This document shows positions 8,246 through 18,863 of a DNA stretch of 64,000 nt, piece after piece. Position 1 is the stretch's first letter. Every line of letters begins with the position of its first letter. Below the pieces are notes generated by a model. The model searched no databases and was not told where the DNA came from. It worked only from the letters and a program-made list of their open reading frames with translations. A program made the position numbers and the translations under genes. Where the stretch lies: NCBI RefSeq assembly GCF_025966695.1, contig NZ_JAOEIY010000004.1, positions 408,548-472,547 on the forward strand. The letters are read 5' to 3'. The DNA comes from Stutzerimonas sp. S1. Lineage in GTDB: Bacteria; Pseudomonadota; Gammaproteobacteria; Pseudomonadales; Pseudomonadaceae.

Positions 8246-10801
8246 TTACGAGCGAGCCTGTTCGCGAGAGCGCTCGTATGCCTCCCGCCAGGACTGATAG
8301 CGCTCGTCATCCCAGATGCGCTGATGCAGCCGCGCCATACCGTTCGGGTCGTTGAGTAGACGCCAGCGCGCCGCCTCGGCCTTGCCGGTCGGACCCGCCT
8401 CGAGGATCTGCTGCATGCGTTGCTCGCGCAGCACCTCGGCACTGGCGACCACCTTGGCATGACGCGCACGGGCCATGCCGCAAACCAGCGCGTTGTAAAG
8501 CGGGTCCACCGTGGCGGCGATAAAGCCGTCATGCAGCGCGTTGTCCTGATTTTCGCGGGTGTAGCGATCGGTTGCCGCCAGCTCCTGCGGTGGGTTGAAC
8601 TCCTCCGGAATCAGGAACAGCTTGCGGCGCAAGGCGGCCAGGCCCAGGCCGGTACGGCTGGTAATCACCGAAACCGGCGCCGAGAGGATCAGCGAGCCCA
8701 CAATTGGCGCCAGCCACCAGAGAAACGCCGGATCGAGCCAGGCCACCAGCGCCGTCCACAGCACGCCCAGCAGCATCTGCGGACCATGACGGCGCAGCGC
8801 TTCGCTCCAGGGCGTGGCGTTGTCGGCACGTTGCGGCGACTGCCACTGCACCGACCAGCCGAGAAACGCGGCGCTGACGAAGACCGTGTGGAACAGCATG
8901 CGCACCGGAGCCGCCAGCATCGAGAACAGCGATTCGAGGATCATCGACAGCAGCAGCCGTAGCCGCCCGCCGTACTCGTGGGCGCCCTGGATCCAGATCA
9001 GCAGGACGCTGAGCAGTTTGGGCAGGAACAGCAGGGTCAGCGTGGCCGAGAACAGCATGATCGCTTCCTCGGGATGCCACTGCGGCCACAGCGGATAGAG
9101 CTGGTTCGGCTGCAGGAAGTACTCCGGCACCATCAGGGTGTGGATCGCCAGCAAGCCGGTCGACAGCACCAGGAAGATGAACCACAGCGGCGCCGACAGA
9201 TAGGACATCACCCCGGTGAGGAACACGAAACGGTGCACCGTGTGCATGCCCTTGACCAGGAACAGCCGGAAGTTCATCAGGTTGCCATGACACCAGCGGC
9301 GATCGCGCTTGAGCTCGTCGAGCAGGTTGGGTGGCAGCTCTTCGTAGCTGCCCGGCAGGTCGTAGGCGATCCACACGCCCCAGCCGGCGCGGCGCATCAG
9401 TGCCGCCTCGACGAAATCGTGGGAGAGGATGTCACCGGCGAACGAACCCTTGCCCGGTAGCGGCGCCAGGGCGCAATGCTCGATGAACGGTTGGACCCGG
9501 ATGATCGCGTTATGCCCCCAGTAGTGCGATTCGCCCAGCTGCCAGAAGTTGAGGCCCGCGGTGAACAACGGCCCGTAGACCCGGGTGGCGAACTGCTGCA
9601 TCCGCGCATAGAGGGTTTCCATGCCGGATGCCTTGGGCGCCGTCTGGATGATGCCGGCGCCCGGATTGGCTTCCATCAGCCGCACCAGACTGGTCAGACA
9701 TTCACCGCTCATCACGCTGTCGGCGTCCAGCACCACCATGTAGCGGTAGCTGCTGCCCCAGCGACGGCAGAAGTCGTCGATGTTGCCACTCTTGCGCTTC
9801 ACCCGCCGGCGGCGGCGGCGATAGAAGATGTGGCCGAAGCCATCGACTTCGCGACACAGTTCCAGCCAGGCCTTCTGTTCGGCCACACAGGTGTCGGGGT
9901 CGTTACTGTCGCTGAGCACGAAGATGTCGAAATGTTCCAGATCGCCGGTTGCCTTGAGCGACTCGTAAGTGGCGCGCAAGCCGGCGAACACCCGCGGCAC
10001 ATCTTCGTTGGCAATGGGCATCACCAGCGCCGTGCGCGCTTCGCGCGGGATCGGCTCGTCGCCCAGCGTGGTGGCGGAGATGTTGTAGCGATCACGCCCT
10101 TTGAGCAGCTGGAAAAAGCCCATCAGTGCGGTCCAGAAGCCCACCGAAACCCAGCAGAACAGCAACGCGAACAGCAGCAGAATGCTCGTCTGCACCACGT
10201 AGGGGAGGATCTGCCGCGCCGATTCCTGCCACGGCTGCTGGAAGACTTCCTGCAGATCGACCAGTGCCCAGCCCTGATATGGCAGCACGGATTTCATGTG
10301 CCACGTAGCGATGACGGTCTGCACCAGCATGAGGATCAGCAGCGTGGTACGGCGCAAACCGGCCACCCGCCGCCAGCCCGAACGGTCCATCTCGACTGGT
10401 GGAGGCATCTCCACCGTGCGGTTCTTCTTGCGCAGCAGGCGCCACCAGCTCAGCCGCAGCACGTTGGTGTGCCAGGGTTCGGGCACCATGCGGGTCCGCA
10501 CGATCGGCGGCGTCGAACGGATGCAGACGCGCGCCTGATGGTCATGCATGAGCGCCCGCGCACGCTCGAGGGTCTCGCCCCAGCCAAGCTTCAGCCGGGC
10601 GGCCACCGAGCCCAGTGCACCGGCTGACGGCGGCACGCCGGGCGCGGTGTCCGGCACGTGACGCTCCAGGACGCGATGCAGATCCTCGAGCGTGCCGCCC
10701 TCGCGCGCGACCTCATCGGCCAGCGCCTGGCGTTCGGCGTCGGCCAGCGGCAGTTGATCGAGATAGTGTCCGCCGAGGGACGCTGACGCCAGGTTATTCA
10801 T
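8246..10801 (-). CDS. opgH: Glucan biosynthesis glucosyltransferase OpgH (MdoH)
   Basis: Inner-membrane GT2-family enzyme that polymerises the beta-glucan backbone of osmoregulated periplasmic glucans from UDP-glucose. 851 residues from ATG 10801. Two N-terminal membrane helices (near [13 protein letters not shown] and [14 protein letters not shown]) precede the cytoplasmic catalytic domain with [14 protein letters not shown] (DxD region) and [11 protein letters not shown] (Q/RxxRW product site), followed by several C-terminal membrane helices. The start overlaps the end of opgG by 8 bases (ATGAATAA). An in-frame upstream start inside opgG adds unrelated sequence and was rejected. Confidence 0.96.
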   Translation of the reverse strand: MNNLASASLGGHYLDQLPLADAERQALADEVAREGGTLEDLHRVLERHVPDTAPGVPPSAGALGSVAARLKLGWGETLERARALMHDHQARVCIRSTPPIVRTRMVPEPWHTNVLRLSWWRLLRKKNRTVEMPPPVEMDRSGWRRVAGLRRTTLLILMLVQTVIATWHMKSVLPYQGWALVDLQEVFQQPWQESARQILPYVVQTSILLLFALLFCWVSVGFWTALMGFFQLLKGRDRYNISATTLGDEPIPREARTALVMPIANEDVPRVFAGLRATYESLKATGDLEHFDIFVLSDSNDPDTCVAEQKAWLELCREVDGFGHIFYRRRRRRVKRKSGNIDDFCRRWGSSYRYMVVLDADSVMSGECLTSLVRLMEANPGAGIIQTAPKASGMETLYARMQQFATRVYGPLFTAGLNFWQLGESHYWGHNAIIRVQPFIEHCALAPLPGKGSFAGDILSHDFVEAALMRRAGWGVWIAYDLPGSYEELPPNLLDELKRDRRWCHGNLMNFRLFLVKGMHTVHRFVFLTGVMSYLSAPLWFIFLVLSTGLLAIHTLMVPEYFLQPNQLYPLWPQWHPEEAIMLFSATLTLLFLPKLLSVLLIWIQGAHEYGGRLRLLLSMILESLFSMLAAPVRMLFHTVFVSAAFLGWSVQWQSPQRADNATPWSEALRRHGPQMLLGVLWTALVAWLDPAFLWWLAPIVGSLILSAPVSVITSRTGLGLAALRRKLFLIPEEFNPPQELAATDRYTRENQDNALHDGFIAATVDPLYNALVCGMARARHAKVVASAEVLREQRMQQILEAGPTGKAEAARWRLLNDPNGMARLHQRIWDDERYQSWREAYERSREQARS

Positions 10802-12365
10802 GGATCGGAATCTGGTAGCTCCAGGTTTCGGAAAGCGTCTTCTCGCCGTCCACCAAGGCTGCACGCAGCTCGACCGGGCGGCCCGGATCGCGCACTTTCA
10901 GCCGCAAGGTCAAGCGCCAGCCCTTGCTCACCGGATTGTGGCGCAGGCTGTTCTCCACCAGCTCGGCATTGTCGTCCGTGCTCACCCGCGTACTCACCGG
11001 CGCATCCGCCGGCAGTTCGGCCAGATTGGGGCCGGCAAAATCGACGATCAGTGCAATGCTGCCGTCAGGCTGGCGTATCAGGTTCGACTGCTTGACGTCG
11101 CCGGTCGACAGCCGCGTCTGGCTGACCCAGGCCAGCGCCGGATCATGCAGGGTCGGTTCATCCATGGTGAAGTGCAGGCGGTAGGCGAAATCCAGCGGTT
11201 TGCCGGGCTCAGGGCGCTGCTCGGGCACCCAGAAAGCGACGATGTTGTCGTTGGTTTCGTCCGGCGTCGGAATCTCGATCAGCTCGACATGGCCCTTGCC
11301 CCAGTCGCCTTCCGGCTCGACCCAGCCGCTCGGGCGCAGCTCGTAGCGGTCATCCAGATCCTCGTAGCGCGAAAAGTCGCGGGTGCGCTGCAGCAGGCCA
11401 AAACCACGCGGATTCTCCACGCTATAGCTGCTGATGTTCAGGCGCTTGGGATTGTTCAGTGGCCGCCAGATCCACTCGCCGTTGCCGGCATGGATCGCCA
11501 GCCCCTCGGAATCATGCAGCTGCGGGCGGTAGTTGCGCTGCTGGCTCGGCTGGTTGGCGCCGAACAGGTACATGCTGGTGAGCGCGCCCAGGCCGAGCTT
11601 CTCCACCGGTTCACGCAGGTAGACGCGCGCCTGCACGTCAACGGTGCTGTCTTTGCCGGGCGTGACCACCATACGATACGCACCGGTGGCGCGCGGTGAG
11701 TCCAGCAGCGCGTAGATCACCAGATTGCGGCGATCGGCCTGGGGACGCTCGACCCAGAATTCACGGAAGCGCGGAAATTCCTCACCGCTCGGCAGCGCCG
11801 TGTCGATCGCCAGACCGCGAGCCGACAAGCCGTAGACCTGATCCTTGCCGACCACACGGAAGTAACTGGCACCCAGCAGCGTGATGAGCTCGTCCGCCTT
11901 GTCCGGCTTGTTCAGCGGATAGAGCACCTTGAAACCGGCGAAGCCGAGGTTCTCCAGCGCAGCAGAGTCGATCTGCACCTGGCCGAAGTCGAACATCTGT
12001 GGATCGTAGGCGATCTCCTTGACGCCCTTGCTGGTGATCTCGTTGATCTTCACCGGCACATCGAAATGCATGCCCTGGTGGTAGAACTGCAGCTCGAACG
12101 GCGTTTTCGCACCATGCCAGAGCGCCTTGTCGCCGCGAAAGCGCAGCTGCTGGTAGTCGGCGAAAGCCATGTCGCGAAACACTTCCGGCAGGTTGCTCTG
12201 CGGCGGGGCGTAGTTGGCAGCTGCCAGTTCCTCGGCCTTCACTGCCACATCGTCGAGGCTGAATGCCCAGCTGCTACCCGCAAACAGACTCATGGACAGG
12301 CTCAACGCCATGCCCAGTACCCGACCATTGCGGACGCCTGTTCTGAAACGAATGGTTCGTGACAC
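10794..12365 (-). CDS. opgG: Periplasmic glucan biosynthesis protein OpgG (MdoG)
   Basis: Periplasmic protein required for osmoregulated periplasmic glucan synthesis; the OpgG/OpgD family has recently been linked to glycoside hydrolase activity. 523 residues from a GTG at 12365 supported by the RBS AGGAGGGG. Signal peptide with hydrophobic core [19 protein letters not shown], mature start [14 protein letters not shown], typical of the family. Signature segments include [22 protein letters not shown] and [15 protein letters not shown] stretches. It is the first gene of opgGH. Confidence 0.96.
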   Translation of the reverse strand: MSRTIRFRTGVRNGRVLGMALSLSMSLFAGSSWAFSLDDVAVKAEELAAANYAPPQSNLPEVFRDMAFADYQQLRFRGDKALWHGAKTPFELQFYHQGMHFDVPVKINEITSKGVKEIAYDPQMFDFGQVQIDSAALENLGFAGFKVLYPLNKPDKADELITLLGASYFRVVGKDQVYGLSARGLAIDTALPSGEEFPRFREFWVERPQADRRNLVIYALLDSPRATGAYRMVVTPGKDSTVDVQARVYLREPVEKLGLGALTSMYLFGANQPSQQRNYRPQLHDSEGLAIHAGNGEWIWRPLNNPKRLNISSYSVENPRGFGLLQRTRDFSRYEDLDDRYELRPSGWVEPEGDWGKGHVELIEIPTPDETNDNIVAFWVPEQRPEPGKPLDFAYRLHFTMDEPTLHDPALAWVSQTRLSTGDVKQSNLIRQPDGSIALIVDFAGPNLAELPADAPVSTRVSTDDNAELVENSLRHNPVSKGWRLTLRLKVRDPGRPVELRAALVDGEKTLSETWSYQIPIHE

Positions 12366-12563
12366 ATCCCCTCCTGATTCTCACGATGATGCTGGCCGTC
12401 GAGCGGCCCCGAATTGCTTGTTGGTCTACCGCCAGGGGTAAATGATTCCCGTGACGCTGCTAAACGAGGCGGCGCATCATCCCACGCCGGACAGCGGCCG
12501 GATAGATGGCCGCAAGCGTCCCGCACGGGTCTGCCCCATCGCTCGCCACGCCGCGCCGTCAGT

Positions 12564-12575
12564 GGGCTTCAGCCC
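12564..12575. repeat. Short palindromic element after bglX
   Basis: GGGCT TC AGCCC lies within GTGGGCTTCAGCCCGC about 20 bases past the bglX stop. It resembles REP-like elements common in P. stutzeri-type genomes and may act as a weak terminator. The identification as REP is tentative. The rest of the 12366-12589 spacer shows no gene. Confidence 0.3.
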
Positions 12576-12589
12576 GCAGGTTGCCTGGC

Positions 12590-14899
12590 TCAATGCAGGG
12601 TGAAACGCTGACTCTGCACGCGCTGCGAATCGAGCCCGATCTGCACCTCGAACTCGCCGGATTCGGCTACCTGTTGCAGCTGCGCGTTGAAGAATTTCAG
12701 GTCGTCCTCCGTGAGGCTGAAGCGGACTTCCTGTTCTTCTCCGGCCTTGAGCATGACCTTGCGGAACGCCTTGAGTTCTTTGACCGGGCGGATCACCGAG
12801 GCGACCAGATCCTGGATATACAGCTGGACCACGGTCGCGCCCTCGCGCTGGCCGCTGTTGCGCACCGTGACGCGCGCCTCCAGCGTGCCCCCGCGCGACA
12901 GCTCGCGGCTGGACAGGCTGACATCGGACAGCTCGAACTGGGTATAGCTCAGGCCGTAGCCGAACGGATACAACGGTCCGGTGGGTTCCTCGAAGTACTG
13001 CGATGTGTAGTTGCCCGGTTTGCCCTCGACGTACGGCCGGCCAACGCGCAGATGGTTGTAGTAGGTGGGGATCTGGCCAACCGAGCGCGGGAAGGAGATG
13101 GGCAGCCTGCCGGACGGGTTGTAGTCGCCGAACAGCACTTCGGCGATAGCGTGGCCGCCTTCGGTGCCGCTGAACCAGGTTTCTAGAATCGCGTCGGCAT
13201 TGGCCTTGGCCCAGCCAAGTTCCAGCGGCCGGCCGTTCATCAACACCAATACCAGCGGTTTGCCGGTTTGCTTGAGCGCCTCGAGCAGGCGCTGCTGGCT
13301 GGGCGGCAGCTGCAGGCTGGTACGGCTGGACGCCTCGTGCGACATGCCACGCGACTCGCCAACCGCAGCGACGATCACATCGGCCTTGTTCGCCAGCGCC
13401 ACCGCCTCGGCAATCATCTCGGCAGCGGAACGCGGATCCTGCACCACCTCGGGGTTGTCCCAGTTGAGGAAGTTCAGGTAGTCGACCATGTGCTGGTCGT
13501 CGGTCACGTTGGCGCCCCGGGCGTAGCCCAGTGTTGCCGCATCGCCCAGCGCCTCGCGCATGCCCTGGCGCAGCGTCACCGCTTGCCCGGCGACGCCGGC
13601 GGCGGACCAGCTGCCGAGCATGTCGATCGGTGAGTCCGCCAGCGGACCGACCAGGGCGATGGTGCCGCGCTTCTTCAGCGGCAGGGTCTGCTGGTGGTTT
13701 TCCAGCAGGACGATCGACTGCCGCGCGACATCCCGCGCCTCGCTGCGATGCAGGCGACTTTCGGCATTGACGTCCTGCGGGTCGTCCGCGGCGACGCCGA
13801 TACGCCGATACGGATCGTGGAACAATCCCATGTCGTACTTGGCACCCAGCACCTCGCGCACGGCAGCGTCGATCTCGCCCATGTCGACCTCGCCGGCCTT
13901 GACCAACGCGGGCAGTTCGTCTCGATACAGCGAGTCGGCCATGCTCATGTCGATACCGGCCTTGATCGCCAGCCGCGCCGCCTCGCGTCCGTCTCGGGCG
14001 ACGCCGTGGCGCATCAGCTCGCTGATTGCGCCGTGGTCGCTGACCGTAATCCCGCGAAAGCCCCAGTCACGGCGCAGCAGATCGCGCAGCAGCCAGCTGT
14101 TGGCGCTCGCCGGCACGCCGTTGATGGCATTCAGCGCGACCATCACCCCGCCCGCCCCGGCCTCCACGGCGGCGCGATAGGGCGGCAGGAAGTCCTGATG
14201 CATGCGCATCGGACTCATATCCACCACGTTGTAATCGCGCCCGCCTTCGACGGCGCCGTAGAGGGCGAAATGCTTGACGCTGGCGGTGATGCTATCCCGC
14301 GCCGCCGGTGACTTGCCCTGATAGGCCTTGACCATCGTGCGGGCGATTTCCGACACCAGGTACGGATCTTCGCCGAAGCCTTCGGAGGTGCGACCCCAGC
14401 GTGGGTCGCGGGAAATGTCCACCGTAGGCGCGAAGGTCATGTCCAGACCGTCGGCGCTGGCCTCGATGGCCGCCACCCGGCCGCTGCGGGCGATCGTGTC
14501 CATGTCCCAGCTGGACGCCAGCCCCAAGCCGATCGGGAAGATCGTCCGGTGACCGTGCACCACGTCGTAGGCGAAGAAGATCGGGATCTTCATTCGGCTG
14601 CGCTGCGCAGCGTCCTGCATGGGGCGATTGTCATGGCGGGTCACCGTATTGAAGGTGCCGCCGATATGCCCTGCCGCCAGCTCTTCGAGAATCCGCGGCC
14701 GCGGCATGTCCCCACCGATGCTGATCAGCCGCAGCTGGCCGATCTTTTCCTCGAGGGTCATCCGCTCGATCAGGCTGTCGATGAAGGCCGGCTTGTCGTC
14801 CAGCGCAGGGGTTTGTGCCGCGGCGGCGGCATGCACGCAAAATCCGGCGAGCAGACCGAGCACACAGAGTCTTTTCGCCAAGGGCTGCTGGGGTTTCAT
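12590..14899 (-). CDS. bglX: Periplasmic beta-glucosidase BglX (GH3)
   Basis: 769-residue exported glycoside hydrolase family 3 enzyme that releases glucose from beta-glucosides. Signal peptide MKPQQPLAKRLCVLGLLAGFCV-type, cleaved near AAAAA. The GH3 N-terminal barrel has the substrate-binding VKHFALYG and the nucleophile Asp in RGITVSDHGAI; the C-terminal GH3 domain has VGPLADSPIDMLGSWS and PFGYGLSYTQF, then a fibronectin-III-like domain. Full length for BglX. It lies directly upstream of opgGH on the same strand with a 224-base gap, so a role in periplasmic glucan turnover is possible but only inferred. Confidence 0.95.
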   Translation of the reverse strand: MKPQQPLAKRLCVLGLLAGFCVHAAAAAQTPALDDKPAFIDSLIERMTLEEKIGQLRLISIGGDMPRPRILEELAAGHIGGTFNTVTRHDNRPMQDAAQRSRMKIPIFFAYDVVHGHRTIFPIGLGLASSWDMDTIARSGRVAAIEASADGLDMTFAPTVDISRDPRWGRTSEGFGEDPYLVSEIARTMVKAYQGKSPAARDSITASVKHFALYGAVEGGRDYNVVDMSPMRMHQDFLPPYRAAVEAGAGGVMVALNAINGVPASANSWLLRDLLRRDWGFRGITVSDHGAISELMRHGVARDGREAARLAIKAGIDMSMADSLYRDELPALVKAGEVDMGEIDAAVREVLGAKYDMGLFHDPYRRIGVAADDPQDVNAESRLHRSEARDVARQSIVLLENHQQTLPLKKRGTIALVGPLADSPIDMLGSWSAAGVAGQAVTLRQGMREALGDAATLGYARGANVTDDQHMVDYLNFLNWDNPEVVQDPRSAAEMIAEAVALANKADVIVAAVGESRGMSHEASSRTSLQLPPSQQRLLEALKQTGKPLVLVLMNGRPLELGWAKANADAILETWFSGTEGGHAIAEVLFGDYNPSGRLPISFPRSVGQIPTYYNHLRVGRPYVEGKPGNYTSQYFEEPTGPLYPFGYGLSYTQFELSDVSLSSRELSRGGTLEARVTVRNSGQREGATVVQLYIQDLVASVIRPVKELKAFRKVMLKAGEEQEVRFSLTEDDLKFFNAQLQQVAESGEFEVQIGLDSQRVQSQRFTLH

Positions 14900-15291
14900 C
14901 AGGAGTCTCGTTGCTGCGGGAAGTGCGGACCGGCATGGTCGCGAATGGGACGGCGCAGCTCAGGATCGCCTCCCGGCCTGCACGCATCCGATACGCCGCA
15001 CGCTTCGGCGTACGGCGTGCGAAGTATGATCGCCCGGCCAGGCACAAACCAGAGGGGGACACGCATGCCATGCAAACGACAGGACGGATCATCGCAAAGC
15101 CGCGTTCAAACCACGTGATCAGCTTGACGGTGCATCTGGTGGAAAGGCATCCAACTGGCGGGATGCAGCGTGTGGCAAAGAAGACGCCGCGCTGATGTGG
15201 AAGCGACGCGATCCTGAGCAGAGAGGGTATATCAGCGGCGACGGCGAACATGGCGCCGGATGCGCTAGTCATCCGACGCCGGCGCAAATAG
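14900..15291. other. Intergenic region upstream of bglX
   Basis: 392 bases between wrbA and bglX with no gene I can support; reading frames here have no family resemblance. It contains an imperfect palindrome: CGCACGC (14997-15003) with GCGTGCG (15015-15021), flanked by ATAC (14991-14994) and GTAT (15024-15027). This lies about 92-128 bases upstream of bglX and is a candidate operator or leader hairpin. Confidence 0.5.
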
Positions 15292-15891
15292 TCAGCTTTT
15301 CAGTTTGCTGGTGATCTTGGCTACGTGCTCGCCCTGGAAGCGGGCGATGTTCAGTTCCTTTTCCGATGGCTGACGCGAGCCGTCGCCGCCAGCGATGGTC
15401 GAGGCGCCATAGGGTGTACCACCGTTGGTTTCGGAGATGTCGAAGAATTCACTGATGCCGTAGCCGGTGGGCACGATGACCATCCCGTGGTGCGCCAGAG
15501 TGGTCCAGGTCGAGGTGATGGTCATCTCCTGGCCACCGCCGGTACCGGTAGAGGTGAACACGCTGGCGACCTTGCCATGCAGCGCACCCTTGGCCCACAG
15601 ACCGCCCGTCTGGTCGAGGAAATTGCGCATCTGCCCGGACATGTTGCCGAAGCGCGTCGGCGTTCCGAAGATGATCGCATCGTAGTCGGGCAGTTCCGCC
15701 GGACTGGCTACCGGCGCGGCCTGCTCGACCTTGCCGCCGGCATTCTTGAAAGCTTCGGCCGGCATGGTTTCCGGCACGCGCTTGATGGTCACTTCGGCGC
15801 CCGGCACGCGGCGCGCACCTTCGGCAACCGCGTTGGCCATGGTTTCGATGTGGCCGTACATGGAGTGATACAGCACGAGAATCTTTGCCAT
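15292..15891 (-). CDS. wrbA: NAD(P)H:quinone oxidoreductase WrbA
   Basis: 199-residue cytoplasmic flavodoxin-like FMN enzyme that reduces quinones by two electrons and limits redox cycling. The N-terminal [19 protein letters not shown] is the WrbA FMN-phosphate-binding signature; [25 protein letters not shown] and [13 protein letters not shown] are further family motifs. RBS AGAGGAC precedes ATG 15891. It follows the pirin gene on the same strand after 101 bases; the two often occur together. Confidence 0.96.
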   Translation of the reverse strand: MAKILVLYHSMYGHIETMANAVAEGARRVPGAEVTIKRVPETMPAEAFKNAGGKVEQAAPVASPAELPDYDAIIFGTPTRFGNMSGQMRNFLDQTGGLWAKGALHGKVASVFTSTGTGGGQEMTITSTWTTLAHHGMVIVPTGYGISEFFDISETNGGTPYGASTIAGGDGSRQPSEKELNIARFQGEHVAKITSKLKS

Positions 15892-15992
15892 CTTGATGTC
15901 CTCTTGGGGGATGTTCCGTTTTGTGAAAACGCGGGTCGTCAGTCGTTCCGACGATCCCGGGAATCGCTGAACCGAATCGCGGGCCGCGCTGT

Positions 15993-16691
15993 TCAGGTCA
16001 CGTCCACCAGCACGACCTCACTGTCTTCCAGTGCCGTGACCGTCAGCCGCGCCTCATCGCGCACGGCGACGCCGTCGCCGGCCTCTGCGTTCACGCCGTT
16101 GACCTCGATCCGCCCACTGGCCGGCACCAGATAGACCTTGCGACCGCTGTCTATGGAATAGTCGGCGCTCTGCCCGGCCGCCAGTGTCGCCGCCACCAAG
16201 CGGGCGTTGGCGCGGATCACCAGCGCCCCGCTATCGTCCGGCATGCCGCTGGCCAGGGTGACGAAGGCACCGGCACGCTCGCCGGCCGGAAATGGCCGGG
16301 TGCCCCAGGACGGCGGCAGGCCGGAACGCTCCGGGAAGATCCAGATCTGGAAGATGCGGGTTTCCTCGTCCTCCAGGTTGTATTCGCTGTGGACGATGCC
16401 CGTGCCGGCGCTCATGACCTGCACATCACCGGCGACGGTACGACCGCGGTTGCCCAGGCTGTCTTCGTGGGTGATCGCACCCTGACGCACATAGGTGATG
16501 ATTTCCATGTCGCGGTGCGGGTGCGGCGGGAAGCCCGACTGCGGCGCGATGCTGTCGTCATTCCACACACGCAGCCGGCCCCAGTGCATGCGCGCCGGGT
16601 CGTGGTATTCAGCGAAGGAGAAATGGTGGCGGGCGTTCAGCCAGCCATGGTGAGCATGCCCCAGTTCGGCATGCGGGCGCAGTTCGATCAT
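15993..16691 (-). CDS. Pirin family protein (quercetin 2,3-dioxygenase-like)
   Basis: 232-residue bicupin. The N-terminal cupin has the metal ligands in [15 protein letters not shown] (two His) and [10 protein letters not shown] (His and Glu). Bacterial YhhW-type pirins open flavonols such as quercetin in vitro; the physiological substrate is unknown. Full length for the YhhW group. The 5' region has a strong 8-bp palindrome (16711-16730), and wrbA follows, which suggests a shared response to electrophiles or quinones. Confidence 0.9.
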   Translation of the reverse strand: MIELRPHAELGHAHHGWLNARHHFSFAEYHDPARMHWGRLRVWNDDSIAPQSGFPPHPHRDMEIITYVRQGAITHEDSLGNRGRTVAGDVQVMSAGTGIVHSEYNLEDEETRIFQIWIFPERSGLPPSWGTRPFPAGERAGAFVTLASGMPDDSGALVIRANARLVAATLAAGQSADYSIDSGRKVYLVPASGRIEVNGVNAEAGDGVAVRDEARLTVTALEDSEVVLVDVT

Positions 16692-16710
16692 GGAAAGTCT
16701 CCTCAGTGGA

Positions 16711-16730
16711 CTGACCGGCGAACCGGTCAG
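16711..16730. promoter_or_regulatory. Perfect palindrome upstream of the pirin gene
   Basis: CTGACCGG (16711-16718) and CCGGTCAG (16723-16730) are perfect 8-bp arms around CGAA, 20 bases upstream of the pirin ATG. It could be an operator for a local repressor or an mRNA hairpin near the RBS. Confidence 0.5.
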
Positions 16731-16855
16731 CTAACGATGGAGCCATGATGTATCTGACCAGCCTTTTAATGAGCGCAATATCTCACCGATTAATATCGAC
16801 TAACTCGATATGAATGCGGTCGCCATTCGCCGCTAATGAACCGCCGGCGGTTGCG

Positions 16856-17395
16856 CTACTTGGTTGCCTGGAAGCGCTTGACTGCCTCGAGCCAGGCGGA
16901 ATCCAGCCGCGGCTGGGCGACATCCATGCCCAACGATTCCATGAGTTCTCGATGCTGATCGATCTCTTTCACCGAATCACTGAGCGCCGTGCTGTTGCCG
17001 TCCAGCTGGTGCATCTGGGTGAGGCCCAGGTGATAGAAGCGCAGCAGCTGAATGGCCTGTGGATCGCGCGCCGCCACGCCCGACTTCACCTGATGCATCA
17101 GGTTGGTGACGCTCATCAGGCTGCGCTTGAGCCGCCAGCCATACGCAGCGGCCGCCATCCACGGTTGCTGCCAGAACAGCTTGCGCACCAGCGTCACCGT
17201 CAGCAGCAGGCCCGCGGCAACCCCGGTGATGTTCCAGCGCAGGTTATCGCCGCCCGGCGCGCCGAACAGCGCGACCGCCAGTGCCGAAAGTCCCATGGCC
17301 AGCACGGCGAAAATGGCAATGACGATCAGCGTGCTGCGCCGCGTCTGCTGCCGATACTGCTCGGCGCTCATCGGTTTGATCTCGAATACCACCAT
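16856..17395 (-). CDS. DUF3087 family membrane protein
   Basis: 179 residues from ATG 17395 (MVVFEIKPMSAEQYRQQ), which matches how DUF3087 proteins begin; a longer frame adds unrelated residues. Two hydrophobic helices (about 23-44 and 54-73) are followed by a soluble helical C-terminal domain (LRFYHLGLTQMHQLDGNS, LMESLGMDV). The function of the family is not known. It lies 97 bases downstream of lrgB on the same strand. Confidence 0.8.
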   Translation of the reverse strand: MVVFEIKPMSAEQYRQQTRRSTLIVIAIFAVLAMGLSALAVALFGAPGGDNLRWNITGVAAGLLLTVTLVRKLFWQQPWMAAAAYGWRLKRSLMSVTNLMHQVKSGVAARDPQAIQLLRFYHLGLTQMHQLDGNSTALSDSVKEIDQHRELMESLGMDVAQPRLDSAWLEAVKRFQATK

Positions 17396-17492
17396 GGGCG
17401 AATTCCTTGCAGAGTCGATAGCGGCGGGCATTATCACCGCAAACGTATCGGCCAAGGCAGCCGCGGAGGGAAACCCGCTCCTGCGCTGCCCT

Positions 17493-18203
17493 TCAACCGA
17501 GGGCAAACGGCAGCAGCAGCGCGATCAGAATGCCCAGCAGGCTCATGCCCAGCGCAGCGAAGGCCCCGCATTCATCGCCCTCCTCCAGCGCCCTCGCGGT
17601 ACCGATGGCATGCGCGTTAATGCCGTAGCTGAGGCCCCGCGCCGCAGGATGCTCGACACCGGCCCAGCGCAGCAACAGCGGCCCCAGCGCGGTGCCGATG
17701 ACGCCGGTGAGCATGACGAACACCGCGGCCAACGAGGCCAGCCCACCGAGCTGCTCGGCCACCAGCATGGCGATGGGCATGGTTGCCGACTTCGGCGCCA
17801 GGCTCATCAGCACCGGCAGTTGCGCGCCCAGCGCCCAGGCGATCGCCAGGGTCAGCACCACGCTGAGCACGCCGCCGACCGCCAGGGTGATGACGATCGG
17901 CCAGAACAGCTGCTGGATCCGCTTGAGATGACGATGCAGCGGCACGGCCAGCGCCACGGTCGCAGGCCCCAGCAGCATGGCGACCAGCGAAGCACCTTCG
18001 CGGTAACGCGCATAGTCGAGGCCCACCAGCGTCAGGGTGCCAACCACCAGCAGCATGCCCACCATCACCGGCTGCAGCACCAGCCAGCCGCTGCGGCGAT
18101 AGAGCATCAGCGCCAGCTGGAAGGCGATCAGCGTCAATGCCACGGCGAACAGCGGATGCACCACCACGTCCGCCCAGGCCGTGCGCCAGTCGACTACGCT
18201 CAT
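17493..18203 (-). CDS. lrgB: LrgB/CidB family membrane protein
   Basis: 236-residue polytopic inner-membrane protein of the LrgB/YohK family, with segments LAPKSATMPIAMLVAEQLGG and SYGINAHAIGTARALEEG that mark it. Members act with LrgA-like proteins in murein-hydrolase modulation or, as shown in other bacteria and plants, pyruvate or glycolate transport. The start overlaps the stop of lrgA by 4 bases (ATGA). Confidence 0.93.
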   Translation of the reverse strand: MSVVDWRTAWADVVVHPLFAVALTLIAFQLALMLYRRSGWLVLQPVMVGMLLVVGTLTLVGLDYARYREGASLVAMLLGPATVALAVPLHRHLKRIQQLFWPIVITLAVGGVLSVVLTLAIAWALGAQLPVLMSLAPKSATMPIAMLVAEQLGGLASLAAVFVMLTGVIGTALGPLLLRWAGVEHPAARGLSYGINAHAIGTARALEEGDECGAFAALGMSLLGILIALLLPFALG

Positions 18204-18565
18204 GCCTGATCCTCCCGCTGGCGATCCAGCCGGCGGATCAGTCGCTGCATCAGCCAGCCGCAGAACGGCACGGTGATCAGCAGCGACAGCACCAGCCCGG
18301 CAGCGATCGCCGGCAGGTCATCCCGCAGCGCACCGGCGCTGGTCATGATTCCGGCCGCCGGTACGATCAGCAGCAACGGCAGGTACTGCAGTAGCAACGC
18401 CGCGGTTTTCTCCAGCGACTCGGGAACACCACGGCGCAGCAGTAACAGGCCGAACAGTAGCAACATGCCGATGATCGGCCCCGGCAGCGCTGGTAGCAGT
18501 ACCAGGTTGATCACATTGCCGAGCAACTGCAGCAGCGCCAGCCAGGTCAGCCCCTTGAGGATCAT
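18200..18565 (-). CDS. lrgA: LrgA/CidA family membrane protein
   Basis: 121-residue small membrane protein with four hydrophobic helices; the LPALPGPIIGMLLLFGLLL and QYLPLLLIVPAAGIM segments mark the CidA/LrgA holin-like family. It forms a translationally coupled pair with lrgB. Whether this pair is a holin-like regulator or a metabolite transporter cannot be told from sequence. Confidence 0.93.
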   Translation of the reverse strand: MILKGLTWLALLQLLGNVINLVLLPALPGPIIGMLLLFGLLLLRRGVPESLEKTAALLLQYLPLLLIVPAAGIMTSAGALRDDLPAIAAGLVLSLLITVPFCGWLMQRLIRRLDRQREDQA

Positions 18566-18863
18566 GGTCTGAGCTCCATCGGCCTGTCGTGACTCATTGC
18601 GTTAGCTCCTCGCTGAATGGCAAAAGGCCTCGACTATGGCCGCCTGCGTCATGACAGAACAGGTGCAGATGGGTGAAAAAAAAGCGGATCAGCCGATCTC
18701 GCAGCATTCCGCTGATACAGGTCAACCCACCGCCGTGTGGGGCTTCAGCGGTGGTTCAGAGGGCTGATCTGATCCGTATTTTGCCGATTCATCTGAGTCT
18801 GTTATGCAAGCACGCCACTACGGATCATCCGCCTCGCCTGAACTGCCTATGGGGCGAAGCCTA
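18566..18863. promoter_or_regulatory. Divergent lrgAB/ccoG intergenic region with possible Anr/FNR box
   Basis: CTGAT ACAG GTCAA at 18712-18725 matches 8 of 10 fixed positions of the Anr/FNR consensus TTGAT-N4-ATCAA. CcoG-type genes are often oxygen-regulated, so the site is plausible, though it is about 140 bases from the ccoG start. A 7-bp hairpin, CCACCGC (18727-18733) with GCGGTGG (18748-18754), follows it. No gene is seen. Confidence 0.35.

Noticed and set aside
9476..10627. 383-codon plus-strand frame inside opgH
   Set aside because: Antisense to a confident glucosyltransferase; no recognisable features.
18804..18863. Upstream in-frame start of ccoG (20 extra residues)
   Set aside because: The added residues are unlike CcoG N-termini, and MTDHIPAQIIE matches the usual start.
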